Assembly: GCF_016862075.1 (NCBI RefSeq)
Contig: NZ_BOMG01000026.1
Span: 179,336-243,335, forward strand
DNA: 64,000 nucleotides
From: Actinoplanes couchii
GTDB lineage: Bacteria; Actinomycetota; Actinomycetes; Mycobacteriales; Micromonosporaceae
Direction: 5' to 3'
Part shown: one piece after another, positions 40,583 through 48,900 of the stretch
Layout of the letters: each line of letters begins with the position of its first letter
Numbering within the stretch: position 1 is the stretch's first letter
Notes under the pieces: generated by a model
Databases searched by the model: none
What the model was told of the DNA's origin: nothing
Seen by the model: only the letters and a program-made list of their open reading frames with translations
Made by a program: the position numbers and the translations under genes

Positions 40583-41608
40583 ATGGCACAGGTAATTCCC
40601 CTGATCGGGCGGGACCGGGAGATGCGGTTCTGCGCCGGGCTGCTCGACTGGGTGAGCCCGGCCCGGCCCGCCGTGCTTCTCGTCGAAGGGCCGCCGGACA
40701 GCGGGCGGGCCCGGCTGCTGCGGGAGGTCGCCGCGCTGGGGCGACGGGCCGGCGCCACGGTGACCGCCGAGCCGGGCCGGGTCGCGCTGGTCCGGGAGTC
40801 CGCGTTGCTGGTCGTCACCACCGCGCCGATGCCGGCCGGGACGCACCGGCTGTCGCTGGAGCCGCTGCCGCCGGCCGAGATCCGGCGGCTGCTGGCCGTC
40901 GCCCTGCCCGGAGTGCGGGCCGGTGCCCGGCTGCTGGATCTGACCCGGGTGGCGGCGGGCCGGCCCGGCGCGGTGGTCCGCCTGCTCGCCGGGCTGCGGG
41001 AGGAGGGCCTGCTGCGGATCGTGGACGGGGCGGCCGTCCCGGATCCGGTCCGGCTGCCGCACCGGTTCCGGGCCCGGCTGGCCGGCCGGTTCGCGGCGCT
41101 GTCCCCGGCCGCCCGGCATCTGGTGCAGGCGGCGTCCACGCTGCGGTCGCCGTTTCCGCCGGCCCGGCTCGGCGCGCTGCTCGGCGGCACGGTGATCGGC
41201 CTGCTGCCGGCGATCGAGGAGGCGTTCGAGGCGGGTTTCCTGGTGGCCGCCGGTGACACGATCGCCTTCTGCCACGAGCTGGTACGCCCGGTGATCGAGG
41301 AGTCGCTGCCGGGCGCGGTGGTGGCCGCCCTGCACCCGGAACGGGCCCGCCGGGAGCGCCCGGTCCGGATCATCGACCCGAGGGCCGGGGCGGACGCCAA
41401 CTGGAGCGCCCTCAGCGACCGGGAAATGCAGATCGCCGATCTGGTCGGCCTGGCCCTGACGAACCGGCAGATCGCGTCCCGGGTCGGCCGTTCCCCGCAC
41501 ACCGTCAACTTCCACCTGCGGCAGATCTTCCGGAAGCTGGGCGTCTGTTCCCGGGTGGAGCTGGTGTCGCTGCTGCGCCGCCGGGAGGACCGGGGTCAGA
41601 CCGCGTAG
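40583..41608 (+). CDS. Short LAL-like LuxR-family regulator with degenerate P-loop
   Basis: A 341-residue regulator. The N-terminus resembles the ATPase of large LuxR (LAL) proteins (LIGRDREMRFCAGLLDW), but the P-loop reads GPPDSGRARLL (about 36-46) with Arg where Lys should be, and the usual large TPR region is missing. A LuxR helix-turn-helix occupies the C-terminus (LSDREMQIADLVGLALTNRQIASRVG, then HTVNFHLRQIFRKLG). It should bind DNA but probably does not hydrolyse ATP. The ATG follows a strong GAGGAGG. It converges on and overlaps the FAD monooxygenase gene by 13 bases. Confidence 0.85.
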   Translation: MAQVIPLIGRDREMRFCAGLLDWVSPARPAVLLVEGPPDSGRARLLREVAALGRRAGATVTAEPGRVALVRESALLVVTTAPMPAGTHRLSLEPLPPAEIRRLLAVALPGVRAGARLLDLTRVAAGRPGAVVRLLAGLREEGLLRIVDGAAVPDPVRLPHRFRARLAGRFAALSPAARHLVQAASTLRSPFPPARLGALLGGTVIGLLPAIEEAFEAGFLVAAGDTIAFCHELVRPVIEESLPGAVVAALHPERARRERPVRIIDPRAGADANWSALSDREMQIADLVGLALTNRQIASRVGRSPHTVNFHLRQIFRKLGVCSRVELVSLLRRREDRGQTA

Positions 41609-42609
41609 AGCCAGTCGTGCCCGTCCGCCGGGGCGACGGCCAGCCCCCGGTCCCGGTCCCGTTGTCCGGGCCCGTCCGGCAGGTGGTGCACCCGGAGCCC
41701 GGCCCGGGACAGCTCGTAGACGCGCCGGACCCGGTCCCGGCGGGACGCCCGGAAGGCCGTGAGATCGGGACTGCGGGCCAGGGCGACGGCGTCCTCGATC
41801 GCCTGGGCGGCGCCCTGGGCGATGAACGGCAGGATCGGGTGCGCGGCGTCGCCGATCAGCACCACCCGGCCCCGGTGCCACACCGGGGCGGGCGGCAGGT
41901 CGTACAGCGCGCGCCGGTCCCACTCCCCCGCCCGGCCGAGAAGCCCGCGCACCACCGGATCCCAGCCGCCGAACGGATCCGGGTGCCGGCCCGCCGGAGT
42001 GACCGCGACCAGGTTGAGCAGGCCCGGGGCGATCGGGTAGGCCACACAGTGGCGGCCGGGACCGAGCCACACCCGGACACCGGGCGGCGCGTCCGACCGG
42101 ATCACCGCGCGGGACGCGACCAGGCCGCTGTCGATCGGTTCGGCCGGGGCGACCACGGCGCGCACTGCCGAGCGCAGGCCGTCCGCGCCGATCACCAGGT
42201 CGTAGCGCTCCCGGCTACCGTCGGTGAACTCGATCGTCACCCCGGAGCCGTCGTCACGCACCGTCGCACACCTGCGGCCATAGTGGACGTCGGTCCGGCG
42301 CAGCGCCGCGGTCAGCAGTCCCCGTCGCATCGTCAGGTAGGGCGCGCCGTACCGGCTCAGGTCGGTCCGGCCGAGGACCGTGCCGTCCGCCCAGCGGAGC
42401 AGTTCCCGGGACGTGACCTCGACCGCGAAGTCCAGGTCGACGCCGAGTTTCCGCAGTTCAGCGACGGCGTTGGGCGATATCTGGATGCCGGTGCCGTCGT
42501 CGTCGGGCGCCGGCCGCTGTTCGTGGACGACACAGTCGGCGCCCTGGCGGGTGAGCGCGATCGCGGCGGTCAGGCCACCGATCCCCGCGCCCACGATGCC
42601 GATCCGCAC
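41596..42609 (-). CDS. FAD-dependent aromatic monooxygenase (3-hydroxybenzoate 6-hydroxylase / salicylate hydroxylase type)
   Basis: A 337-residue single-component flavin hydroxylase. The motifs are complete: GxGxxG in IGIVGAGIGGLTAAIAL, the DG motif in VIGADGLRSAVRA, and GDAAHPILPFIAQGAAQAIEDA. It is shorter than most relatives (about 380-400), mainly at the C-terminus. It should use NAD(P)H and oxygen to hydroxylate an aromatic acid, possibly with loss of the carboxyl group. As last gene of the minus-strand GriI/GriH operon, it probably modifies the aminohydroxybenzoate ring. The GTG at 42609 follows GAGAGGGG, 12 bases after the ligase stop region. Confidence 0.87.
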   Translation of the reverse strand: MRIGIVGAGIGGLTAAIALTRQGADCVVHEQRPAPDDDGTGIQISPNAVAELRKLGVDLDFAVEVTSRELLRWADGTVLGRTDLSRYGAPYLTMRRGLLTAALRRTDVHYGRRCATVRDDGSGVTIEFTDGSRERYDLVIGADGLRSAVRAVVAPAEPIDSGLVASRAVIRSDAPPGVRVWLGPGRHCVAYPIAPGLLNLVAVTPAGRHPDPFGGWDPVVRGLLGRAGEWDRRALYDLPPAPVWHRGRVVLIGDAAHPILPFIAQGAAQAIEDAVALARSPDLTAFRASRRDRVRRVYELSRAGLRVHHLPDGPGQRDRDRGLAVAPADGHDWLYAV

Positions 42610-42621
42610 AGCAAGCCCCTC

Positions 42622-43887
42622 TCAGTAGTAACGCAGGGCCCGATCCCAGTCCTCACCCGCGGTGAACAGACTGCGGGGTTTCATCACCTCGGGCGCCGCG
42701 GTCAGCACCCGTTCCGGCACCAGCGGAAGAGCCTCGACCCGGCATTCGATGTCGTACGCCGTACCGACGGCCCCGTGCAGTACGGCGATCGCGGCGGCCC
42801 GGTACGTGTCGTCCACCTCGATCTGGATCAGCAACTCCGGCCCGCTGTGCCGGGCCCGCCAGAACAGCACGCCGTACTCGTCGGGCAGCCCGAACACCAC
42901 CTGCTCCAGCCCCACCTGGGTGATCCCGCCGCCGGCTTCGAAACGGCCCAGCACCCGCACCACCGGCAGCGCCCACCCGCACGGGCAGTCCGGGAACGTC
43001 ACCTCGACCCGGTCGCCGATGTGGTACCTGAGCAACGGCATCGCCTCCCGGCAGAGCGGAGTGACGACGAGTTCACCGGATCCCTCGGCGCTGATCCGGC
43101 CGGTCGCCGGGTCGTACACCTCGAAGATCGCCCGGTCGGCCCAGAGGTGCAGGTTCCCGTACCGGCACTCCCCGGCCAGTCCCCCGGTCTCGCTGGCGCC
43201 GTACTCCTGCACGACAGGCGCGTTCCACAGCCGCCCGATCCGGTCCCGCCGGGCCGGGCTCAGCGGCTCCCCGGCGACGAGCAGGGCCCGCAGCGCCGGG
43301 AAGTCACGGCCGGGCCGCAGTCCGGCACGCCCCGCCGCGGCCGCCCACACCAGGGTCTCGGTCGGCAGCGACCAGGTTAGGGTCACGTCCAGGTCTTTCA
43401 AGAGCTTGACCACTTTGGCGTACGGGGTGGCCATCGACCTGTTGTCGGCGGGCACCACGGTGGCCCCGTTCGCGAGCGCGGCGGCGTGGGCCACGTGCCC
43501 GGTGAGCATCAGCGCGTACGGCGTACGCACCAGGAAGGTGTCGGTGGCCCGGATACCGACCCGCATCCGCGAGTACCTGTCGATCAGATCGGTCCAGTCC
43601 GCGGCGGTGTAGTAGGACGCGGTCGGTGTCCCGGTGCTGCCGCTGGACTCGTGGTAGGTGGCCAGCCGGGACCGGTCCACCGCGAGCATCCCGAACGGGT
43701 ACGCGTCCCGCAGGTCGTCCTTGCCGGTCAGCGGATAGTCCGCGAGCTCGGCCCGGTTGACCGGCACGCCGTCGCGCCGGCGCTGGTAGAACGGCGACGC
43801 GGCGGCCGCGGCCAGGGTGCCGGCCAGCAGCTCGTCCTGGACCTTGGTGAGCCCGGCCCGGTCCGTCCAGTCCCCGATGCCGGTCAC
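42622..43887 (-). CDS. Phenylacetate-CoA-ligase-like adenylate-forming enzyme (PaaK family)
   Basis: A 421-residue adenylation enzyme that should activate an aromatic acid with ATP. Motifs: ESSGSTGTPT (phosphate loop, about 82-91), EYGASETGG (adenylate binding), LLRYHIGDRVEV (hinge side) and a CPCG cysteine pair typical of PaaK relatives. The GTG at 43887 overlaps the DHQ-synthase-II-like gene's stop by four bases, so it is coupled to the pathway that makes the aminohydroxybenzoate. The likely substrate is therefore that acid, and the acceptor (CoA or a carrier protein encoded elsewhere) is unknown. Confidence 0.88.
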   Translation of the reverse strand: MTGIGDWTDRAGLTKVQDELLAGTLAAAAASPFYQRRRDGVPVNRAELADYPLTGKDDLRDAYPFGMLAVDRSRLATYHESSGSTGTPTASYYTAADWTDLIDRYSRMRVGIRATDTFLVRTPYALMLTGHVAHAAALANGATVVPADNRSMATPYAKVVKLLKDLDVTLTWSLPTETLVWAAAAGRAGLRPGRDFPALRALLVAGEPLSPARRDRIGRLWNAPVVQEYGASETGGLAGECRYGNLHLWADRAIFEVYDPATGRISAEGSGELVVTPLCREAMPLLRYHIGDRVEVTFPDCPCGWALPVVRVLGRFEAGGGITQVGLEQVVFGLPDEYGVLFWRARHSGPELLIQIEVDDTYRAAAIAVLHGAVGTAYDIECRVEALPLVPERVLTAAPEVMKPRSLFTAGEDWDRALRYY

Positions 43888-45005
43888 AGCTCGTGACACA
43901 GTTCGTCGATGGGATAGCCGACGTGCCGTTCCCGGCCGGGCAGGTGGCCGAGCAGCTCGTCGCCGGGTTTCAGCTCGGTGGAGTTGTGCACCACCCCGCC
44001 GGGCCCGAGCAGCCGGACGTGCCAGTCGTCCTGCACGATGACGTTGAGCTGCTCGCCGTCCGGCGCCACCGCGTCGATCGCCAGCAGCGGCCGGGTCTCG
44101 ATCTTGACGCGGCCGACGGTCACCGGCCTGGTCCGCCCGTCGGCGCGCACCGCCAGCACGGTCGACCCGGCCCGCAGTTCGCACAGGTACCTGGTGCGCT
44201 CGTGGTCGGCGAGCGTGTACGACATGATCGCCCCGGCGTTGACCCGGAACGGCCGCATCGGCATGTACGGCAGCGGATGGGTCTCGCTCACGCACAGCAG
44301 CAGTCCCCGGGACCGCGAACCGACCAGGATCCCCTCGTCCCGCCCCAGATGCGAGCAGGTGTCCACACAGGCCCGTTCGCCGGAGCCGACGTGCCGGATC
44401 CCGGTCACGGTCAGGGTGACCAGGTCCAGGTCGGGGGAACCGCGCCGGACCACCTCGGCCAGTTTGGTGGCGTCGCCCGGACCGCCCGGCCGCAGCATGA
44501 TCCCGTCCGGGCCGCGTTCCAGCACGGTCAGGTGCACCGAGGCCTCGTCGATCGAGGTCACCTCGGTGACGATCCGGCCGTCCGCGCCGTCGGCGGCGGC
44601 CAGCACGATCTCCAGCGGGATGTGCGTGGGGTCGTGGAAGCGCAGTACGGTCAGCTCGTCCCGGCGGACCCGTTCGCACGCCAGGTCCAGGCTCGCCGCG
44701 TCGGTCACGTCCACCCGGCTGCCGAACCGCACCCCCGGATGCTCACCGGCGAGCCGGGCCGGGTCGCCGTGCCGCACCGGGTCGGCCAGCACCAGGTCGG
44801 CGTCGCCGAAGTCGCCGGGCAGCTCGGCACCGGTCACCACCAGCACCCGGGTGACGGTCGGCGGCAGCCCGGCCAGGTCCGCCGGGTCGTCCGACACGAT
44901 CGCCTCGAACCGCAGGTGGACGGCCTCCTCGGCGACCCCGCGCCGCCACTCGCCGGCCTGCCGCAGATCGATCCAGCAGTCCCGCTCCCTCATCCGCGCG
45001 CTCAT
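43884..45005 (-). CDS. griH: 3-dehydroquinate synthase II family enzyme, GriH-like (3-amino-4-hydroxybenzoate synthase)
   Basis: A 373-residue member of the DHQ synthase II family. Distinctive blocks are EVTSIDEASVHLTVLERGPDGIMLRP, RACVDTCSHLGRDEGILVGSRSRGLLLCVSETHPLPYMPMRPFRVNAG (partial list) and VQDDWHVRLLGPGG. In archaea this enzyme makes dehydroquinate from the GriI-type product; in actinomycete clusters such as grixazone's, GriH instead forms 3-amino-4-hydroxybenzoic acid. The ATG at 45005 overlaps the GriI-like gene's stop (ATGA), a direct sign of a two-step unit. Since a GriI-like aldolase and an acid-activating ligase flank it, the secondary-metabolite role is preferred. Confidence 0.88.
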   Translation of the reverse strand: MSARMRERDCWIDLRQAGEWRRGVAEEAVHLRFEAIVSDDPADLAGLPPTVTRVLVVTGAELPGDFGDADLVLADPVRHGDPARLAGEHPGVRFGSRVDVTDAASLDLACERVRRDELTVLRFHDPTHIPLEIVLAAADGADGRIVTEVTSIDEASVHLTVLERGPDGIMLRPGGPGDATKLAEVVRRGSPDLDLVTLTVTGIRHVGSGERACVDTCSHLGRDEGILVGSRSRGLLLCVSETHPLPYMPMRPFRVNAGAIMSYTLADHERTRYLCELRAGSTVLAVRADGRTRPVTVGRVKIETRPLLAIDAVAPDGEQLNVIVQDDWHVRLLGPGGVVHNSTELKPGDELLGHLPGRERHVGYPIDELCHEL

Positions 45006-45793
45006 CCGACGGCCACCGAACTGCGGTCGTGCACGACGGCGGCCAGACGTCGCAGCATGGCGGCCGGGTCGTCGGCGGTGAACACCAGCCGGCCCACCGC
45101 CACTCCGGCGGCGCCGGCCCGCATCGCCGCGGACATCCGCCCGAGCACCGCCTCCGGGCCCGGCACCGGCGCGCCCCCGGCGGCCAGCACCGGCACCCCG
45201 GCGCCGGCGACCACCCGGGCAGCGGCGGCCGGGTCCTCCGGCAGCGCGGTCTTCACCAGGTCGGCGCCCAGCTCGGCGGCGACGGCGACCGCGTGCGCCA
45301 CCAGGTCGGCCTGCCGCCCGTCCCGGACCGCGGGGCCGCGCACGTACATCATCGCCAGCAGCGGCACCGACCACCTGTCGCAGTCCTCGGCGACCCGGGC
45401 CAGGTGCGCGATCTGGGTGGCCTCGGTCCGGGAGGCCGCGTTGACGTGCACGCTGACCGCGTGCGCGCCCAGCCGCAGCGCCTCCTCGACGGTCGCCACC
45501 GGATATTTCGCGTCCGGGTCGGCGGCCATCGCGGTGCTCGCGTTGAGCTGCACCGTCAGCGACAGGTCCCGGAACCGGTTCGGGCGGATCCGCCGGACCG
45601 ATCCCTTGTGCAGGACCACACCGTCGGCGCCGTTCTCGGCCAGCTGAGCGACGAGCGTGTCCAGATCGGCGCCCGGGCGCAGCGGGCCGGCGCCGACCGC
45701 GTGGTCGAGCGGCACCAGCAGCAGGCCGGAGCCGCCCCGGCGTCGCAGGCTCCCCAGGCGCAACCGGCGCCCGAAGGACTCGTTCCCGTACAT
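45002..45793 (-). CDS. griI: 2-amino-4,5-dihydroxy-6-oxo-7-(phosphooxy)heptanoate synthase, GriI-like aldolase
   Basis: A 263-residue class I aldolase of the archaeal FBA/ADH-synthase family, which joins aspartate semialdehyde to a three-carbon phosphate to give a C7 precursor. Signature blocks are LLVPLDHAVGAGP, GVVLHKGS, SLTVQLNASTAM, VHVNAASRTEATQIA and the Schiff-base lysine region ADLVKTALPED. The ATG at 45793 follows a strong GGGGAGG site. It is the first gene of the minus-strand operon (griI, griH, ligase, monooxygenase). Together with GriH it should make 3-amino-4-hydroxybenzoate from primary metabolites. Confidence 0.9.
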   Translation of the reverse strand: MYGNESFGRRLRLGSLRRRGGSGLLLVPLDHAVGAGPLRPGADLDTLVAQLAENGADGVVLHKGSVRRIRPNRFRDLSLTVQLNASTAMAADPDAKYPVATVEEALRLGAHAVSVHVNAASRTEATQIAHLARVAEDCDRWSVPLLAMMYVRGPAVRDGRQADLVAHAVAVAAELGADLVKTALPEDPAAAARVVAGAGVPVLAAGGAPVPGPEAVLGRMSAAMRAGAAGVAVGRLVFTADDPAAMLRRLAAVVHDRSSVAVG

Positions 45794-46001
45794 CGTTGCC
45801 TCCCCTGATCGGGTTGTTCCTCACCAACGGTGACCGAAGCTAGCGGCGGCGACGGCGGGCGGCCCACTGCGCGATCGAGTGGGAAGTCGTTCATGGACGA
45901 CGCGAAAGCCCTGTTCAGCCCCGGTTCCGGGAATGACGGACGATCCACTCCCGACCGTTCGGGTAGTTGCGGCGGCGGGTGGACGATGCCACTCCCCGAG
46001 T

Positions 46002-46024
46002 TGACTGTGATAGATATTCAGTCA
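46002..46024 (+). promoter_or_regulatory. AT-rich palindrome and possible promoter in front of the LAL regulator gene
   Basis: TGACTG at 46002-46007 and CAGTCA at 46019-46024 form an inverted repeat with an 11-base AT-rich spacer containing TAGATATT. A -35-like TTGACT starts at 46001. This lies in the 295-base divergent gap between griI and the LAL gene, which otherwise shows no convincing gene, so it may be a shared control site for both directions. Confidence 0.45.
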
Positions 46025-46088
46025 GATCGACACGGGCCACCACGGGGGAACAGGGCCGTCCGCGTTCGACACCGTAACGGGGTTCCCC

Positions 46089-48857
46089 ATGAGCCTTTTC
46101 GGCCGTGACGCCGAGGTCGCCCAGCTCCTGCGCGTGCTGGACGACACCGCCGCCGGCGCCGGCGGACTGCACACCCTGACCGGGCCACCGGGCATCGGCA
46201 AGACCAGCCTGCTCCGGGTGGTCATCGGCCTCGCCGTGGACCGCAAGATCACCGTCGCGGCCCGGGAGGCGTTCCTCCTGGACCAGGCGGCGCCCCTGGT
46301 CACCCTGGCCGGCGCGCTGCGCGACTGCACCCCGGCGACCGAGGCGTTCGGCTGGCTGGCGCACCGGGAACCGGAACGCTCCGACCCGTTCGGCACGCTG
46401 CAGCGGCTGCGCGCCTCGCTGGAGGAGGCGTCCCGGCAGCACCCGTTGCTGATCGTGATCGACGACGCGCAGTGGATGGACGAGCTGAGCGCCCTGGCGA
46501 TCCGGGAGCTGATCCCGGCCCTGGAGTCCTCGCCGGTGCGCTGGCTGCTGGCGCACCGCCCGCCCACCTCGGCGAACCGGGACCGGCCCGGTCACCAGCT
46601 GATCCGGCGGCTGGCCCGGGACGGCGCCGAACCGATCCGGCTCGGGGTGCTGACCGAGCCGGACATCGCCCGGCTGGCCACCGACGTGGTCGGCACCGAG
46701 GTGGACAACACCGTGGTCGCCCTGGCCGCCTCCTGCGGCGGCAACCCGCTGCGCACCGAACAGCTGCTCAAGGCATTGCTCGCGACCGGCCAGCTGGTGG
46801 TGGCCGACGGGATCGGCTCGGTGCTCGGCGACGATCTGCCGCCGAGTTTCATCGACGCGGTCCGCGAGGTGGTCGACACGCTCAGCGAGGCGACCGGCTG
46901 GCTGCTGCAGGCGGCGTCGGTGTTCGGCCGGCCGTTCGGCGCCGACGAGGCGGCCCGGCTGACCGGGCAACCGGTCCGCGAGCTGTACCCGCTGATCCGG
47001 GAGGCGATGCCGGACTTTCTGATCGAGGACAGTCTCGGGCAGCTGTCGTTCGCGCACGACTCGGTGCGCCAGGCGGTTTACAGCATGGTGCCGCGGGTGA
47101 TGCGTGAGCAGCTGCACCGGGAGGCCGCCGCGATCACCACCGACGCCGGCCGGCCCGCCCTGGAGATCGCCGAGCACCAGCTCAAGAGCGGCCGGGCCGG
47201 GGCCGCCGCCGCGGTCCGGATGGTCCGGTCGATGGCCGGGACGATCGCCCGGGTCGCGCCCGGCGCCGCCGCCGACGTGATGCTGCGGGCGCTGGACTCG
47301 GTCGGCGCGGGCGACCCGGACCGCCCGGCCCTGGTCGCCGACACGGTCCGGCTGCTCGCCTCGGCGACCCGGCTGGAGGAGGCCCGCCGCCTCGGTGGCC
47401 AGGCCCTCGGCGCCGGGCTGGAACCGGAGACCGAGGCGCTGCTGCTGCTCGGACTGGCCGAGGCGTGCAAACACGGCGGGCTGAACGAGATGTCGGTGCG
47501 CTACTGCGACGACGCCCTGGCTCTTCCCGGGCTGTCCGCGGCGGTCCGGGCCCGGCTGCACGCGGTCCGCGCGCACGCCCTCTGCTACCTGGGTGACCTG
47601 GTCGCGGCGGACGCGGCGGGCGAGCAGGCCGACGTGCTGGGCCGGGCCGGGCAGGAGTACGGCGCGGCGGTGTTCGGCCTGACCGGGCGCAGTCTGGTCG
47701 CCTTCACCACCGGCCGGCTGCACGACTCGTGGGCGCATGCCCGGACCGCCACCGACCTGGTCACCGAACACGGCGGCGAGGCCGCGCACCGGCATCCGCG
47801 GATCTGGCTCAGCGCCGCGCTGATCGCCCTGGACCGCTTCGACGAGGCGGAGCAGGTGATCCGCGCCGGGCGCAAGGAGTCCGACCGGTTCGGCACCCCC
47901 TGGGCCGACCCGCTCTGGCACCACTTCCAGGCCACGCTGCACCACGCCACCGGGCGGCTGGAGGACGCCGCGGTGGAGGTCGAGTCCGGTCTGGCCGTCG
48001 CCGAGCAGCACTCCGCGCACGCGCTGGCCATGCCGCTGCTGGGCATGACGATCCGGCTGGCGGTGCTGCGCGGCGATCTGGCGGCCGCACACGAGCAACT
48101 GGACCGCATCCGCCGGCTGGCGACCGACGGGGTGACCGCGGTGCCCGAGGACGTGCTCTGGCCGGAAGCCCTGCTGCTCGATGCGCGCGACGACCGGACC
48201 GCCGCGTTCGCCCTGCTCCGGTGCGTCTACACGGCACTGCCGGACCGGCCCGCGCTGCTGGCCGGCGATCCCGCGGCGGCCGCCGTCCTGGTCCGGATCG
48301 CCCTGGACAGCGGGCATCCGGCGGAGGCGACGGCGGTGGTCGCCACGGCCCGGGAGTTCGCCCTGCGCAACCCGGGATCACACGCGGCGGCCGGCGCCGC
48401 CGCGCACGCCGCCGGAACCCGGCACCGGGACCTGGCCGCGGTGCTGCACGCGGCCTCCGAGTTCCGGCAGGCCGGGCGGCCGTTCGCACTGGCCGCCGCG
48501 CTGGAGGACGCGGCCCGCCTGGACGGCGGGCCGGAACGGCTGCGCTGGTGCCGGGAGGCACTGTCCATCATGTCCGTGCCCGGCGCCGACCGGCCCCGCA
48601 CCCGGCTGGAACGGCTGCTCGACGAACTCGGCGGCGAGACCCCGGCCCGGGTTCCGCTGCCCGAGCTGACCCCGGCCGAGCAGCGGGTCGCCGACGAGGT
48701 CGCGCTCGGCAAGACCAACATCGAGATCGCCGAGACCCTCTACATCTCCCGGCACACCGTCGACGCCCACCTGCGCAACATCTTCGCCAAACTGGGGGTA
48801 CGCCGCCGGTCCGAGGTCGCGGTCCGGGTGACCCGGGCCAACGGCCCAACCACGTGA
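46089..48857 (+). CDS. LAL-family LuxR-type transcriptional regulator
   Basis: A 922-residue pathway-type activator. The ATPase has Walker A TGPPGIGKTSL (about 31-41) and Walker B LLIVIDDAQWMD (about 120-131). A long helical TPR-like middle follows, and the C-terminus has a LuxR helix-turn-helix (LTPAEQRVADEVALGKTNIEIAE, then HTVDAHLRNIFAKLG). Such proteins often sit inside and activate biosynthetic clusters. It is divergent from griI across a 295-base gap holding a palindrome, which makes control of the aminohydroxybenzoate operon likely (inference). Confidence 0.92.
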   Translation: MSLFGRDAEVAQLLRVLDDTAAGAGGLHTLTGPPGIGKTSLLRVVIGLAVDRKITVAAREAFLLDQAAPLVTLAGALRDCTPATEAFGWLAHREPERSDPFGTLQRLRASLEEASRQHPLLIVIDDAQWMDELSALAIRELIPALESSPVRWLLAHRPPTSANRDRPGHQLIRRLARDGAEPIRLGVLTEPDIARLATDVVGTEVDNTVVALAASCGGNPLRTEQLLKALLATGQLVVADGIGSVLGDDLPPSFIDAVREVVDTLSEATGWLLQAASVFGRPFGADEAARLTGQPVRELYPLIREAMPDFLIEDSLGQLSFAHDSVRQAVYSMVPRVMREQLHREAAAITTDAGRPALEIAEHQLKSGRAGAAAAVRMVRSMAGTIARVAPGAAADVMLRALDSVGAGDPDRPALVADTVRLLASATRLEEARRLGGQALGAGLEPETEALLLLGLAEACKHGGLNEMSVRYCDDALALPGLSAAVRARLHAVRAHALCYLGDLVAADAAGEQADVLGRAGQEYGAAVFGLTGRSLVAFTTGRLHDSWAHARTATDLVTEHGGEAAHRHPRIWLSAALIALDRFDEAEQVIRAGRKESDRFGTPWADPLWHHFQATLHHATGRLEDAAVEVESGLAVAEQHSAHALAMPLLGMTIRLAVLRGDLAAAHEQLDRIRRLATDGVTAVPEDVLWPEALLLDARDDRTAAFALLRCVYTALPDRPALLAGDPAAAAVLVRIALDSGHPAEATAVVATAREFALRNPGSHAAAGAAAHAAGTRHRDLAAVLHAASEFRQAGRPFALAAALEDAARLDGGPERLRWCREALSIMSVPGADRPRTRLERLLDELGGETPARVPLPELTPAEQRVADEVALGKTNIEIAETLYISRHTVDAHLRNIFAKLGVRRRSEVAVRVTRANGPTT

Positions 48858-48900
48858 ATACGGGATACGGAAGCACCCCACCGGAGTCGAGCATGACGGG

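Noticed and set aside
45830..46088. Possible small gene in the griI/LAL divergent gap
   Set aside because: The frame lacks a ribosome-binding site and a codon pattern, and overlaps the likely promoter and palindrome.
45915..48317. Minus-strand open frame of 800 codons opposite the LAL gene
   Set aside because: Composition typical of an antisense frame; the opposite strand has Walker and LuxR motifs.
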